Assembly: GCA_003223555.1 (NCBI GenBank)
Contig: QHVM01000083.1
Coordinates: forward strand, 1 to 59,935
Reading direction: 5' to 3'
Origin: Acidobacteriota bacterium
GTDB taxonomy: Bacteria > Acidobacteriota > Vicinamibacteria > Fen-336
DNA: 59,935 nucleotides
In this document: positions 47,267-56,562 of the stretch, in pieces
How positions within the stretch are numbered: the first letter of the stretch is position 1
Layout: the number at the start of each line of letters is the position of its first letter
The notes under the pieces: generated by a model
Seen by the model: only the letters and a program-made list of their open reading frames with translations
Database searches by the model: none
What the model was told of the DNA's origin: nothing
Program-made: the position numbers and the translations under genes

Positions 47267-48688
47267 GTGAACCTCCCGATTCCTTCCGGCTTGCGCCAGC
47301 TCCTCGAGCGCGTGCGCGAGGCGGGCGGGCGGCCGCTCCTGGTGGGCGGGGCCGTGCGCGATGCGCTTCTCGGCCTGCCCGTGCAGGACTACGACGTCGA
47401 GGTCTTCGGACTCCCCGCCGAGTCTCTCCGGGCCAGCCTCTCCTCCCTCGGCCGAGTGAACACCGTCGGCGAGGCGTTCACCGTCTTCAAGCTGGCCGGC
47501 CTGGAGGGCGTCCCCGGCGCGGTCGACGTCTCGCTGCCGCGCCGCGACTCGAAGGTCGGGCCGGGCCATCGCGGCATCGCCGTGCAAGGCGACCCCACGC
47601 TTGCGCCCGAGGAGGCGGCGCGCCGGCGGGACTTCACGATCAACGCCGTCCTGTTCGATCCCTTCGCCTCGCGCCTGCTCGACTTCTTCGCCGGCCAGCG
47701 GGACCTGGAATCGCGCGTGCTGCGCGCGGTCGACCCCGCGCGCTTCGGAGAAGACCCGCTGCGGGCGCTGCGCGCCGTGCAATTGGCGGCGCGCTTCGAG
47801 CTGCGGGTCGATCCCGAGACGGCCCGGCTCTGCGCCTCGATGCCGCTGGCCGAGCTGCCGGCCGAGCGCATCTTCGGCGAGGTCGAGAAGCTGCTGCTGA
47901 AGGCGCGCCGGCCGTCGCTCGGGTTCGGGCTCCTGCGCGAGTGGCGGCTGCTGCCGGCCGTCGCGCCCGAGCTGGTCCCCCTCGCCGACACGCCTCAGGA
48001 TCCGGGCTGGCATCCCGAGGGCGACGTGTGGACGCATACGCTGCTCGCCTTGGACCAGGCCGTCCCCCTGGCGGCGGACCTCGACCGGCCGCGGGCGCTG
48101 GCCGTGATGCTGGCGACGCTGTGTCACGACCTCGGCAAGCCCTCCACGACGCGCTTCGAGGACGGCCGGCTGCGCTCTCGTGGCCACGAGGAGGCGGGGC
48201 TTTCCCCGACCGTCACCCTCCTCGACCGCTGGAACGTACACACCCTGATGGGCTACGACGTGCGGGGCCAGGTCCTGGGCCTGGTGGGAAACCACCTCAA
48301 GCCCGGACAGCTCTACGACGACCGCGACCGCGTCTCGGACGGAGCGCTGCGGCGCCTGGCCCGGAAGTGCGAGCCCGCCCTGCTGTACCGCGTGGCCCGC
48401 GCGGATTGCCTGGGGCGCACGGGCGATTTCCCGCCGTCGGCCATGGAGTGGTTCCTGGAGCGGGTGCGGCAGCTCGACGTGGCCGAGCGGCCGCCGTCCC
48501 CGCTGCTGAAGGGCCGGGACGTGGTGGCCCTCGGCGTGGCCCCGGGCCCGGAGGTGGGACGGATCGTGCGCGAGGTATACGAGCGCCAGCTCGACGGCGC
48601 GGTGACTACCATCGACGAGGCGCGGGAGGAGGCTCGACGGCTGTTGGAGCAGGGGTCCCACGACTCGTCGGCTCAGCCGAAGCCCTAG
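47267..48688 (+). CDS. cca: CCA tRNA nucleotidyltransferase / HD-domain protein
   Basis: Adds or repairs the 3' CCA of tRNAs. The 473 residues begin with the class II nucleotidyltransferase head LLVGGAVRDALLGLPVQDYDVEVFG (metal Asp residues in DYDVEVFG), then RRRDFTINAVLFDPF, the neck EDPLRALRAVQLAARF, and an HD phosphohydrolase domain with WTHTLLALD and CHDLGKPS. This plan fits CCA-adding enzymes and related tRNA nucleotidyltransferases; a poly(A) polymerase role is the main alternative. GTG 47267 is chosen; GTG 47252 is in frame too. Confidence 0.9.
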   Translation: MNLPIPSGLRQLLERVREAGGRPLLVGGAVRDALLGLPVQDYDVEVFGLPAESLRASLSSLGRVNTVGEAFTVFKLAGLEGVPGAVDVSLPRRDSKVGPGHRGIAVQGDPTLAPEEAARRRDFTINAVLFDPFASRLLDFFAGQRDLESRVLRAVDPARFGEDPLRALRAVQLAARFELRVDPETARLCASMPLAELPAERIFGEVEKLLLKARRPSLGFGLLREWRLLPAVAPELVPLADTPQDPGWHPEGDVWTHTLLALDQAVPLAADLDRPRALAVMLATLCHDLGKPSTTRFEDGRLRSRGHEEAGLSPTVTLLDRWNVHTLMGYDVRGQVLGLVGNHLKPGQLYDDRDRVSDGALRRLARKCEPALLYRVARADCLGRTGDFPPSAMEWFLERVRQLDVAERPPSPLLKGRDVVALGVAPGPEVGRIVREVYERQLDGAVTTIDEAREEARRLLEQGSHDSSAQPKP

Positions 48689-48690
48689 AC

Positions 48691-48722
48691 CCGCTCCGTT
48701 GGAGCGCCCGCCGGGAGGGCTT
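48691..48722 (+). repeat. Palindromic repeat fragment, copy D
   Basis: CGCTCC-GTT-GGAGCG (48692-48706) is a 6-bp hairpin, and CCGTTGGAGCGCCCGC (48696-48711) is identical to copy A's left end at 12504-12519. The following CCGGGAGGGC resembles copy B. It lies between the ends of the convergent cca and GGDEF-EAL genes and looks truncated. Confidence 0.6.
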
Positions 48723-48724
48723 CG

Positions 48725-50842
48725 TCACCCTCGGCCGTGGAGGGTCCAGGTCGTGAGCAGGCCGGGCGCTTCGTCGGCCGGCACCGGGCGCGAGAACAGG
48801 AAGCCCTGGGCATAGGGGCAGTCGAAGCTGCGGAGCTGGGCTTCCTGGGCCGCCGTCTCCACCCCCTCGGCGACCGCGGACACGCCCAGGTTGGCGGCGA
48901 GGGTCACGATGGTGCGGACGATCTCCCGGTCTTCGACCTCCACGTCCATGCGGCTGACGAAGGCGCGATCGATCTTCAGGGCGTCGATGGGGAAGCGGCG
49001 CAGGTAGCTGAGCGACGAGTAGCCGGTGCCGAAGTCGTCGACGTCGAGGTTGATGCCGAGCTGCTTGAGCTGGGCCAGCTTGGCCGCCGCGCCGGCCGGA
49101 TCGTCCATGAGCGCGCTCTCGGTCAGCTCGAGGCGCAGGCTGGGCGCGGGCAGCCCCGATCGTTCCAGGGCCTCCGCGACGAGGGCCAGCACGTCGGACT
49201 GCGAGAACTGGCGGGCGGACAGGTTCACGCTCACCGCGACCGGCGAACCGGGCGGGACCGACTCCTGCCAGCGCCGGGCCTCGACACACGCGCTCATGAG
49301 CACCCACCGCCCGAGAGCCGCGATGGCGCCGATCTCCTCAGCTAGGGGAACGAACTCGTGGGGCAGGAGCAGGCCCCGCTCGGGGTGCTGCCACCGGACG
49401 AGGGCTTCCAGGCCCGCGATGCGGCGGGTCTCCAGCGAGACGAGGGGCTGGTAGTGCAGCCGCAGCTCGTGACGCTCGAGCGCGCGGCGAAGGTCGGTCT
49501 CCATCTTGAGGCGCGTCGTGGCCAGGACGTGCATGGACACGTCGAAGATCTCGGAGCTGCCGCGTCCCCGCCGCTTGGCCCGGTACATCGCGATGTCGGA
49601 GTCGCGCAGCAGGTCCTCGGCGTCCGCGTAGCGCGGGCCGCTGCGGGCGATGCCCACGCTGGCGCTGGCGAAGACCTCGTGGCCGCGGACCTTGAGCGGG
49701 GGACGCAGCTCCTGGTGGATGCGGTCGGCGATGCGCAGGGCCTGGCTGACCTCGTCGACGTCCTCCACCAGGACGGTGAACTCGTCCCCGCCCAGGCGGG
49801 CCACCGTATCGCCGGGGCGCAGGCACGTCTCCAGCCGCCGGGCGAGCGCGACCAGCACCTCGTCGCCAGCCAGGTGACCGAGGCTGTCGTTGACGACCTT
49901 GAACTGGTCGAGGTCCACGTAGAGGACGGCGAACGAGTACTCCTCGCGGCGCCGGCTGCGGGCGAGGGCCTGGCGCAGCCGGTCCACGAACAACGCTCGG
50001 TTGGCGAGCCCCGTCAGCGAGTCGTGGAGGGCGTCGTGGAGCAGCCGCTCCTCGGCTTCCTTGCGGCGGCTGACGTCGGTCAGGGACCCGGCCATGCGAT
50101 AGGCCTCGCCCCGCTCGTCCCGCACGGCCAGGCCGCGGCTCAGCATCCAGCGAAACGTGCCGTCCCGGTGCCGCATGCGGCACTCGCACTCGAAGTGGGC
50201 GTCGCTGCCCCTGAGATGCCGGTCCAGCCTCTGCCGGAACTCCCCCGCGTCGCCGGGATGGATCCGGCCCAGCCATTCCTCGGGCGCGGAGCCGACCTCG
50301 TCCGCCTCGTGGCCCAGCATCGTCTTCCAGCGGGACGAGTAGTGGACGCGGTTGCGGCGGAGGTCCCAGTCGAACAGCCCGTCGTTGGCGCCGCTCACGG
50401 CGAGCGCGTAACGCTCCTCGCTCTCGCGCAAGGCCAGCACCGCGGTCTCCTTCTCGTTCTCGATACGCTGGCGCTCGAGGGCGGAGTCGATCGCCGGCGC
50501 CAGCCGGCCCAGCCGCTCCTTGAGGACGTAGTCGCTGGCCCCGGCCTTGATGACGTCAGCCGCGGTCTCTTCGTCGAGAGAGCCGGTCACCACGATGAAG
50601 GGGGTGCGAGGTGCGACCTTGCGCGCCAGCTCGAGGGCGGCGAGGCCGTCGTAGCCGGGCAGCTTGTAATCGGCGAGGATCAGGTCGAACGGAAACGTGC
50701 GGAGGGCGCGCTCGAAGTCCCCGCGCCCGGTGACCCAGGTCAGGGCCAACTGGCGGACGTGCTTCCGAACCTCGCGCTCGACGATCTGCTGATCGGCGGC
50801 ATCGTCCTCGAGAAGGAGGATCGAGAGGGGTTCATCGCGCAT
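48725..50842 (-). CDS. REC-PAS-GGDEF-EAL cyclic-di-GMP regulator
   Basis: 705 residues. Receiver domain 1-125, with acidic Asp13/Asp14, phosphoacceptor Asp58 in LILADYKLPGYDG and Lys108. PAS/PAC about 145-265 (HRDGTFRWM). GGDEF about 270-435 with intact ARLGGDEFTVL, and EAL about 445-700 with intact LEALVRW, LELTES, DDFGTGYSSLSYLRRFP and EGVET. Both catalytic motifs look active, so it may synthesise or degrade c-di-GMP, switched by phosphorylation and PAS ligand. No histidine kinase lies nearby. Two CRP/FNR-type sites lie 64-98 bases upstream of its start. Confidence 0.95.
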   Translation of the reverse strand: MRDEPLSILLLEDDAADQQIVEREVRKHVRQLALTWVTGRGDFERALRTFPFDLILADYKLPGYDGLAALELARKVAPRTPFIVVTGSLDEETAADVIKAGASDYVLKERLGRLAPAIDSALERQRIENEKETAVLALRESEERYALAVSGANDGLFDWDLRRNRVHYSSRWKTMLGHEADEVGSAPEEWLGRIHPGDAGEFRQRLDRHLRGSDAHFECECRMRHRDGTFRWMLSRGLAVRDERGEAYRMAGSLTDVSRRKEAEERLLHDALHDSLTGLANRALFVDRLRQALARSRRREEYSFAVLYVDLDQFKVVNDSLGHLAGDEVLVALARRLETCLRPGDTVARLGGDEFTVLVEDVDEVSQALRIADRIHQELRPPLKVRGHEVFASASVGIARSGPRYADAEDLLRDSDIAMYRAKRRGRGSSEIFDVSMHVLATTRLKMETDLRRALERHELRLHYQPLVSLETRRIAGLEALVRWQHPERGLLLPHEFVPLAEEIGAIAALGRWVLMSACVEARRWQESVPPGSPVAVSVNLSARQFSQSDVLALVAEALERSGLPAPSLRLELTESALMDDPAGAAAKLAQLKQLGINLDVDDFGTGYSSLSYLRRFPIDALKIDRAFVSRMDVEVEDREIVRTIVTLAANLGVSAVAEGVETAAQEAQLRSFDCPYAQGFLFSRPVPADEAPGLLTTWTLHGRG

Positions 50843-50905
50843 GGCAGCCGCGGTTTCCTAAGAACCGGGCGGTAACCATTTTCAGTCTAGGAATAACACG
50901 ATCTG

Positions 50906-50919
50906 GTGATGCGAATCAC
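50906..50919 (-). promoter_or_regulatory. CRP/FNR-type operator, site 1
   Basis: GTGA-TGCGAA-TCAC (50906-50919), extended on the right to TCACA; one base short of the full TGTGA-N6-TCACA palindrome. Its centre lies 20 bases from that of site 2, about two helical turns. It is upstream of the c-di-GMP gene on the minus strand. Confidence 0.6.
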
Positions 50920-50924
50920 ACGTC

Positions 50925-50940
50925 TGTGACCGAGATCACA
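50925..50940 (-). promoter_or_regulatory. CRP/FNR-type operator, site 2
   Basis: TGTGA-CCGAGA-TCACA (50925-50940) is a perfect match to the CRP consensus TGTGA-N6-TCACA. It lies between the two minus-strand genes, 83-98 bases upstream of the REC-PAS-GGDEF-EAL start, a position suited to activation. The regulator itself is not in the window. Confidence 0.7.
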
Positions 50941-50948
50941 CCTCTTGC

Positions 50949-52476
50949 TCAGCGTCCATACGCGGTCTCACTATCCAGGATATTCAGCGTCCGGAGGTAA
51001 AGCTCATCGACCTCTTCCCGGCTATTGGCGATCGCGGTGAGCCCTAGCTTCCCGAATTCCGACAGGGCCCCGATCAGGTGGAAGAGGACGCCCGATTCCG
51101 AGACGTGGTTGTAGTGGAGCTTGTTGTACGTGAGTATCTCGATGAGATCCTCGGGCAGCAGGCCCCGGTAGGCGTCGGACTTCAGGTTGTCCGTGGCCCG
51201 GTAGTACTTGGCGTGGCCGGACGGGGAGAGGAAGAGGCCGGTGTCGGGGTCCAGGGTTCCGCCGGTCAGGAACTGAAGGGCGAGATACGGGTGGGTGGTG
51301 CCACCCATGCGCAGGTTGATCTCCAGGGCGGAGATGCGCCACTCCTTCTCGCCGTGGTTGCGGTAGACCAGGAAATCCACGGAGAAGCGGCTCACCACGC
51401 CGTAACCGGCGAGGACGTGTCCGATCTTGACTCCGGTGTCCTGCACGAGCCGGCGGTACTCGTCCTGGGCGGGGAAGCTGCATCCGAGGAACACCTGCCC
51501 GGAGAGCCCGCCCAGGATCTGGTCGTGGGTGGAGATGATGACCACCTCCCCGGTCGGGCTGATGCGCATCTGGGCGCTGGGCGACGCCTTCTCCTGGGCC
51601 TCGATGTACTCCTCCACCGCCCATCCGCGCGAACTTGTCGAAATAGATCGCCGGCGTCTCGCTCGGCACCGAGAACTCCAGCTCCTTGAGCGCGGATTGG
51701 ATGTCGGCGCGGCGCTGGCCGTCGGGGAAGCGCAGGATGGCGTTGCCCTCCCCGGAGAAGCTCTCGTTGAGCTTGACGACCGCCCGCTTGATGCTCGGGC
51801 GCGCTTCCCTCAGCGCGAGCAGCGCGTTCTCGACCTCGTGCTCGGTCCGGAGGTCCTCGCTGCCGAGGGGCAGCTCCACCCCCGCCTCACGGAAGACCTT
51901 GCGACTGCCTGACTTCGTGCCCAGGTGGATGAGCTTGGGGTCCACTCCGTTCAAGGGGATGCCCAGCAGCACCGCGAGCTTCCGCTCCAGGGGCGTGGAG
52001 TTGAACACGGTCAGGTAGGCCCGGGAGGAGTCCTGGATGCCGGCGCGGATGCGCTCGAGAAGCCGCGGCCGCTCGAGTATCTTCTCGGTGAGGGACCGCG
52101 GCGAGCCGTCGTGAGCGCAGAGGAGCGTCAACCGCTGCCGGGCATGGCTGGCCGGGATGCCGGCCAGGAACTGGAAGTAGTACTCGAGGATCATCGGGTG
52201 GACCGGCTGGGAGGTGACGTACACCATCCGCGCATGGGGGTTGCGCAGTCGGATCAGGAGAAAGAGCAGGCGCTCCTCGTAGAAGTTCACTCCCGGCAGC
52301 TTCTTCAGCTCGCTCTGGTCGAGGGTGAGGGAGGGAACCACCACCGAGGTGTGGGGCTCCTCCTCCTGCATGAGGATGCTCTCCCACACCTCGTCCAGGC
52401 GCGGCTTGAGGCGCTCGTACTGCGCGATCTCGTCCTCGAGGGTCACGTCGCCCGGAAACGGAGGCTTGGGAATCAT
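50949..52476 (-). pseudogene. PGM1-like ATP-grasp peptide ligase, frameshifted
   Basis: ATP-grasp enzymes join a carboxylate to an amine via an acyl phosphate. The N-terminal part (from ATG 52476: MVYVTSQPVHPMILEYYFQF, LGIPLNGVDPKLIHLGTKSG, AVVKLNESFSGEGNAILRF) is in one frame and the rest (EEYIEAQEKASPSAQMRISP, FSVDFLVYR, ALEINLRMGGTTHPY with metal-binding Glu-x-Asn, VSESGVLFHLIGALSEFGK) continues in another. The break is near 51619, where a single base would restore a protein of about 508 residues. The order recalls the pre-ATP-grasp / ATP-grasp / PGM1-C plan of pheganomycin-type peptide ligases. Conservation on both sides suggests a recent lesion or a read error. Confidence 0.7.
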
Positions 52477-52555
52477 TCTTCGTCATTTTCGGGGGGGTGC
52501 GGAGTCAACGGAAGCACCTCCCCGCGCGCATTCGCGCTCCCCCCCAAGTCGCTCC

Positions 52556-52576
52556 GCGCCCGAGTGAATCGGGCGC
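52556..52576 (+). repeat. Palindromic repeat element, copy E
   Basis: GCGCCCGA-GTGAA-TCGGGCGC (52556-52576) is a perfect 8-bp stem with the same GTGAA loop as copy C; the core GAGTGAAT is at 52562-52569. The neighbouring GGAGCGCCCG (minus strand) matches copies A and D. It occupies the 150-base gap between the PGM1-like and amidotransferase-like genes, which also holds a Cys-free GC-rich stretch with no gene. Confidence 0.7.
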
Positions 52577-52626
52577 TCCGCTGCTACGTGCCTATCGCCT
52601 GCTGCCACTGAACCACCCGGCGGGCG

Positions 52627-53778
52627 TTAGTTCGGGCTCGCTTCCAGCGCGGCCGGCGTGTCCTCGCCCCCGGCGATCCGGCCTTCGTCCAGGTCCATCG
52701 GCAGGCCGAGGGCCTCGGCCCGTGCCCGTACCTGGCGGTAGAGGTAGAAGCGAAGCGGGCCCAGCAGCGTGTAGTCCGAGGTCAGGTGGAGGAGCCGGTC
52801 CCGGATGTCGTCGGGTTGGGTCTGGGTCATGATCCGCGCCCGCTCGTCGGACCATTCGGCCGTCACCTCGCCCCGCTCCCGCTTCTGGGCCAGCAGCATC
52901 ATCTGGCGCGTGCGGTCGACGATCTCCGGGTGGTGGTTCACGCCGAACACCCGGGGCATGACCCCGCCGCGGTCGCGGGCGAACTCCATCATCGTCAGCG
53001 CTTCGCCCGCCGGCCCGCCCAGGCCTCGTGCCTCGTACCCGATGGGCACGAACGTGGCCGGCAGCGCGCCGGGCGCCGGCATCAGGTCGAACAGTCGGTG
53101 GTCGACCACGCGCAGCCGGCGGCCGTCGGGCAGCTCGGCGGCCAGCTGCCTGAACCACGGATGCCGGCGGCCCTCTTCGGTGAGGATGTTCTCCTGGATG
53201 CCCGTGCTCTTCCCTTTCTCGGGCGGCCGCAGGACGGGCCGCGCCACCCCCGTCCAGCGGCACATGACCCCGAAGCTGTGGCAGACCGAGAGCAGCGCCG
53301 CCTCGGGGTCCTCCCGGATGGCGTCGAAGAGCCGGAAGAGCCCGGCTTCCCAGGAGGGATCTTCCGCGATCCCCTGGCTGCCCGGGGAAGACCCGTCGTT
53401 GCAACGGGGGTCGAGGTGGCCGGGGCCCCCGGTGCCGAGGTACAGCCCGTAGCGCCCGCGCGGAGCCTCGGGGATCATCCCGCTCTTGCGGACCTCGTAG
53501 GAGACGACCCGGATGCCGAGCCCGTTTTCCTCGAGGCCGGTCAGGATGTCGCACGCGGCGTCCATCACCGCGTGGACGAGGGAGTCGTGGCCGAGGTTCG
53601 GCCAGCCGTAATTCATGTCCAGCACGGCCACATCGATCGACCGCTCTTCGGCGGGCGGCACGTCACCGGGCCTCTCGACCCGGACGGTGGCGAAAGGGCC
53701 GCCGGGGCGCGGCACCGGGCAATCCGTGACGCAGAACTGTCGGCCCAGGCGGAGCTTGTTGCGACAAGCGATGGGCAT
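52627..53778 (-). CDS. Class I glutamine-amidotransferase-like protein
   Basis: 383 residues from ATG 53778 (the frame upstream is a shadow). GATase1-type features: LYLGTGGPGHLDPR (oxyanion glycine loop), the nucleophile elbow LLSVCHSFGVMCRW with a likely catalytic Cys, and a His-Glu pair in FGVNHHPEIVDR. No synthase domain is attached. Free-standing members deliver ammonia or act as peptidase-like hydrolases. It sits between two ATP-grasp genes on the same strand, which suggests an amide-forming pathway. The N-terminal 50 residues are not typical of GATases. Confidence 0.72.
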   Translation of the reverse strand: MPIACRNKLRLGRQFCVTDCPVPRPGGPFATVRVERPGDVPPAEERSIDVAVLDMNYGWPNLGHDSLVHAVMDAACDILTGLEENGLGIRVVSYEVRKSGMIPEAPRGRYGLYLGTGGPGHLDPRCNDGSSPGSQGIAEDPSWEAGLFRLFDAIREDPEAALLSVCHSFGVMCRWTGVARPVLRPPEKGKSTGIQENILTEEGRRHPWFRQLAAELPDGRRLRVVDHRLFDLMPAPGALPATFVPIGYEARGLGGPAGEALTMMEFARDRGGVMPRVFGVNHHPEIVDRTRQMMLLAQKRERGEVTAEWSDERARIMTQTQPDDIRDRLLHLTSDYTLLGPLRFYLYRQVRARAEALGLPMDLDEGRIAGGEDTPAALEASPN

Positions 53779-55104
53779 GCGAAACAAGTCTACAAGCGGG
53801 GCCGGGGGGCGTCTGCGGCTTCGGCAGCGCGCCGGCGCGCGAGGCGAGCGTGCGCAGCGTGGGCGGGGGCGAGCCCAGAGGGTAGAGGAGGTCGGTTCCC
53901 GGGACGATGGTGGCCTCGACGAGGTCGAGATAGGGAGTACGGCCGCCGTCGTCGCGGCCATCGAAGCCGGCCAGCCACGCGGTGGCTCCGGCCGTCTCGA
54001 GCCGGTAACCGATCGGCCGCCCCGTCACGACGTCGATCGGCCACTGGAGGCCCGATTCGGCCAGGGCCGCGCGCGCGTCGTGGGGCAGGCGGCCGTGGGC
54101 GAGCTGATAGGCGCGGCAGGCGGCCAGCATCCGGAAGCCGGCTCCGTTGGCGCGATCCACGTAGAGCAGGCGAGCAGGTCGGCTCAGGGGGGCGACCACC
54201 CCTTCCACGATGCGGGCGGCCATGTTGTCGACGAGGAAGAAGCTGCGCCACGACGAAGCGCGCGACCGCAGCGCCGCGGCCAGCCGCTCGTCGAGCCGCT
54301 GCAGGCCCGGGAAGTCCCAGGCCTCGAGCAGCGGCCGCGCCTCGTCGAGGACCGCGTCGTGCTGCTGGAGGAACCGGGCGAACCGGTGCCCAGGAAGCCA
54401 TCTTCCACCGTTCGATGGATGAGTCGCCACTCGGAGGCGGTGGCCTCCCCCGCGCCCGGCATCCGGTCGTCCTCCGCGGCCACCGCCCGCGCGGCGCGCG
54501 CGAGGGCCGGCGCGGACGCGGTGGCGAGCGATGCGAACAGCGCGGCGGCGGCGGTGCGGCGGCATCCGGCGGCGGTGAGCGGCAGCAACAGGCCGGCGTC
54601 GAGCTGGGCGAGGTCGGTCCCGTAGCGATAGGCGGCCGTCTCGAGGGCCAGGGCGGCGTCCGGATCGCCGGCGTCTTTCAGCCGCCGCGCTTCGGCGGTG
54701 GCCAGCTCCGCCAGGTGGCGCAGGGCCTGGAGGTCGGGCACCGGCGTCACGACCGTGGGCGCTTCCCGGAAATACTCGAAGCGCGTGCGAGCCGCGCCCG
54801 CCCGCAGGTGCGTCAGCGCGTCGGGATGGCGGGCCAGGTAGGCGTGCTCTTCGGGGGTCAGTGCCGCCGCCGCCGCCTCGCCGAGCCACCCCGGAGTCGT
54901 CTCCCGCCGCAGGTCGGCCAGCGCGCGCGAATACTCGGTCCAGGCGTTCTCGGTCGGAGCCGGCGCCGGCGGCCGCCGGCGGGCCTCCCGCGGCGGCATC
55001 CGCGCCGGAGGGACGAGCATCACGTAGACGAAGCCGAGGCCGCTCGCGGCGAGGCCGAGCAGGACGGCCATGGCGGCCACGCGCACCGACAGGCCGGCGG
55101 CCAC
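53663..55104 (-). pseudogene. Secreted/membrane-anchored hypothetical protein, frameshifted
   Basis: From ATG 55104, an N-terminal hydrophobic segment (VRVAAMAVLLGLAASGLGFV) leads into an Ala-rich helical protein (TENAWTEYSRALADLRRE, DLQALRHLAELATAEARRL). Near 54390 the sequence with coding character jumps frame: FLQQHDAVLDEARPLLEAWD, FFLVDNMAARIVEGVV, CRAYQLAHGRLPHDARAALA, PIDVVTGRPIGYRLE. One indel would give one protein of about 440 residues. The C-terminal part, with P.D..TG.P..Y, resembles pseudopilin-like tails of secreted hypotheticals in Acidobacteriota and Planctomycetes. The final stop is uncertain: 53663 overlaps the amidotransferase-like gene; 53790 is used in the third frame. Confidence 0.55.
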
Positions 55105-55107
55105 GCC

Positions 55108-56457
55108 CTAGCGGGGCGCCACGACGAAGGCCGGCACCTGTCCGCCCCCCGAGGTGACGTTGGCCAGGGAGGTGCCGGACAGCCGGGTCAAGATACCCCC
55201 CACCTCTCCCGCGAAGATGAAGGGATCGAGGTCCACGACGAGGTCGCGGGTGCGCAGCCCCTCCGGGCCCAGCTCGGGGAAGCTCTCGCGTCGCAGCTCG
55301 ACCTTGTCCTGCACCACGTACGACGAGCGCAGCGCCTCGGCCAGCGCCGCGTCCCAGTCCGCCGGCGACATCTCCGAGCCGATGAAGACGCCCTTGCCTC
55401 CGTACTCGTCGTTCGGCTTCATGACCAGAGCGTCCCGGTGCTCCCGGACGAAGGCGGGCAGGTCGACGTCCACCCCCGCGCGCGACGTCCGCTCCTCGCT
55501 CACCCGCCGCGTCCACGGCACGTGCCTCGCGATGGCGCTGCGCTCCTCGGCGGTGAACAGGCCCTGCAGCTCGTCGTCGGTGAGCACGGCGAAGATCGCC
55601 TTCTTGTGGAGCGGCTTGCAGCGGAAGGGATTGACCATCGTCACCGCCCGCTTGCGCGCCGCCTCCAGGAGCGGCTGCAGCTTGTCGACCCGTTCCAGGA
55701 ACTCATTGACGAGCAACCGCTTGTAGACGATGTCGATGAGCCTTCCCTCGTAGCGCAGCGCGCCCCGCTCGAAGGTCAGGTCGCGCGGATCGCACACGAA
55801 GGCGGGGTGGCCCTGCTCGGCGAAGAAGTCGCGGAAGAGGTGGTGCTCGGTGCGGGTCGGCACGTCCTCGTAGTCCACGATGGCGATCGTCGGGTGCTCC
55901 TCCTGGCCGCCGGCCTCGTGGTAGCAGGCGAGCAGGGTCTCCAGCAGCCGCTCCCGGGCGTGAAACCGCTCGACCGTCCACCGCTGCTGGAACTTGTGCA
56001 TGAGCGGGAGGTCGAGGAAGAGATCGCTCAGCGCTTCCGCGTAGGCGATGCCGGCCGGGCTCTCCGCGTTCAGCTCGACGAACTGGTAGGCGGACGGCGT
56101 CAGGAAGGCGTCGAGCCGCGCGGTGGGAGACGCGCGCCGGTAACCGGGCTCGATCGCCATGAGCTCCCGCTCCGGCGGCGTGAGGTCGACCCGGTCCCAC
56201 AGCTCCTCCGGCCCCAGCCGCTCGGCCGCCTTGTCGATCGCAGCCAGGATGCCGTGGCACACGCCGCGCACCTCGTCGTAGACCTCGGGAGAGACGAAGT
56301 TGGGCCGTACGAAGGGACACAGGAGGCGCCCACCGAAGGTGAGCTTCGCCTGACGCATCCTCTCGAAGAGCCGGTCCTCCATCTCCTCCACCAGCTCCTT
56401 CTCGTCCCGTAGCAGGCGGTCGTAGTCCTCGACGGCGCGGGCGGTGGCGGGGTCCAT
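55108..56457 (-). CDS. ATP-grasp-type carboxylate-amine ligase-like protein
   Basis: 449 residues from ATG 56457 (an earlier in-frame ATG at 56514 adds 19 atypical residues). LCPFVRPNFVSPEVYDEV and FVELNAESPAGIAYAEAL near the N-terminal half and ALVMKPNDEYGGKGVFIG near residue 370 have the look of an ATP-grasp fold: the latter with the phosphate-binding Lys and Gly-rich loop, and RDLVVDLDPFIF as the acidic strand. The arrangement resembles the glutathionylspermidine-synthase/circularly permuted ATP-grasp group. Four bases from the secreted-protein gene, so probably co-transcribed with it and the amidotransferase-like gene. Substrates unknown. Confidence 0.65.
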   Translation of the reverse strand: MDPATARAVEDYDRLLRDEKELVEEMEDRLFERMRQAKLTFGGRLLCPFVRPNFVSPEVYDEVRGVCHGILAAIDKAAERLGPEELWDRVDLTPPERELMAIEPGYRRASPTARLDAFLTPSAYQFVELNAESPAGIAYAEALSDLFLDLPLMHKFQQRWTVERFHARERLLETLLACYHEAGGQEEHPTIAIVDYEDVPTRTEHHLFRDFFAEQGHPAFVCDPRDLTFERGALRYEGRLIDIVYKRLLVNEFLERVDKLQPLLEAARKRAVTMVNPFRCKPLHKKAIFAVLTDDELQGLFTAEERSAIARHVPWTRRVSEERTSRAGVDVDLPAFVREHRDALVMKPNDEYGGKGVFIGSEMSPADWDAALAEALRSSYVVQDKVELRRESFPELGPEGLRTRDLVVDLDPFIFAGEVGGILTRLSGTSLANVTSGGGQVPAFVVAPR

Positions 56458-56562
56458 GGGGAGCCCTATTCTACTCTCCGGTCCGACGACGACCTGGCAC
56501 CGATGTTGCTTCAACAGGGAGTGGGGCAGTGTCGCCCCATTTCATCGGTGCTGGAGGTCGAT

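Noticed and set aside
52786-56412. 1208-codon plus-strand open frame
   Set aside because: Antisense to the amidotransferase-like, secreted-protein and ATP-grasp genes; no recognisable domain and His/Arg/Gly-rich.
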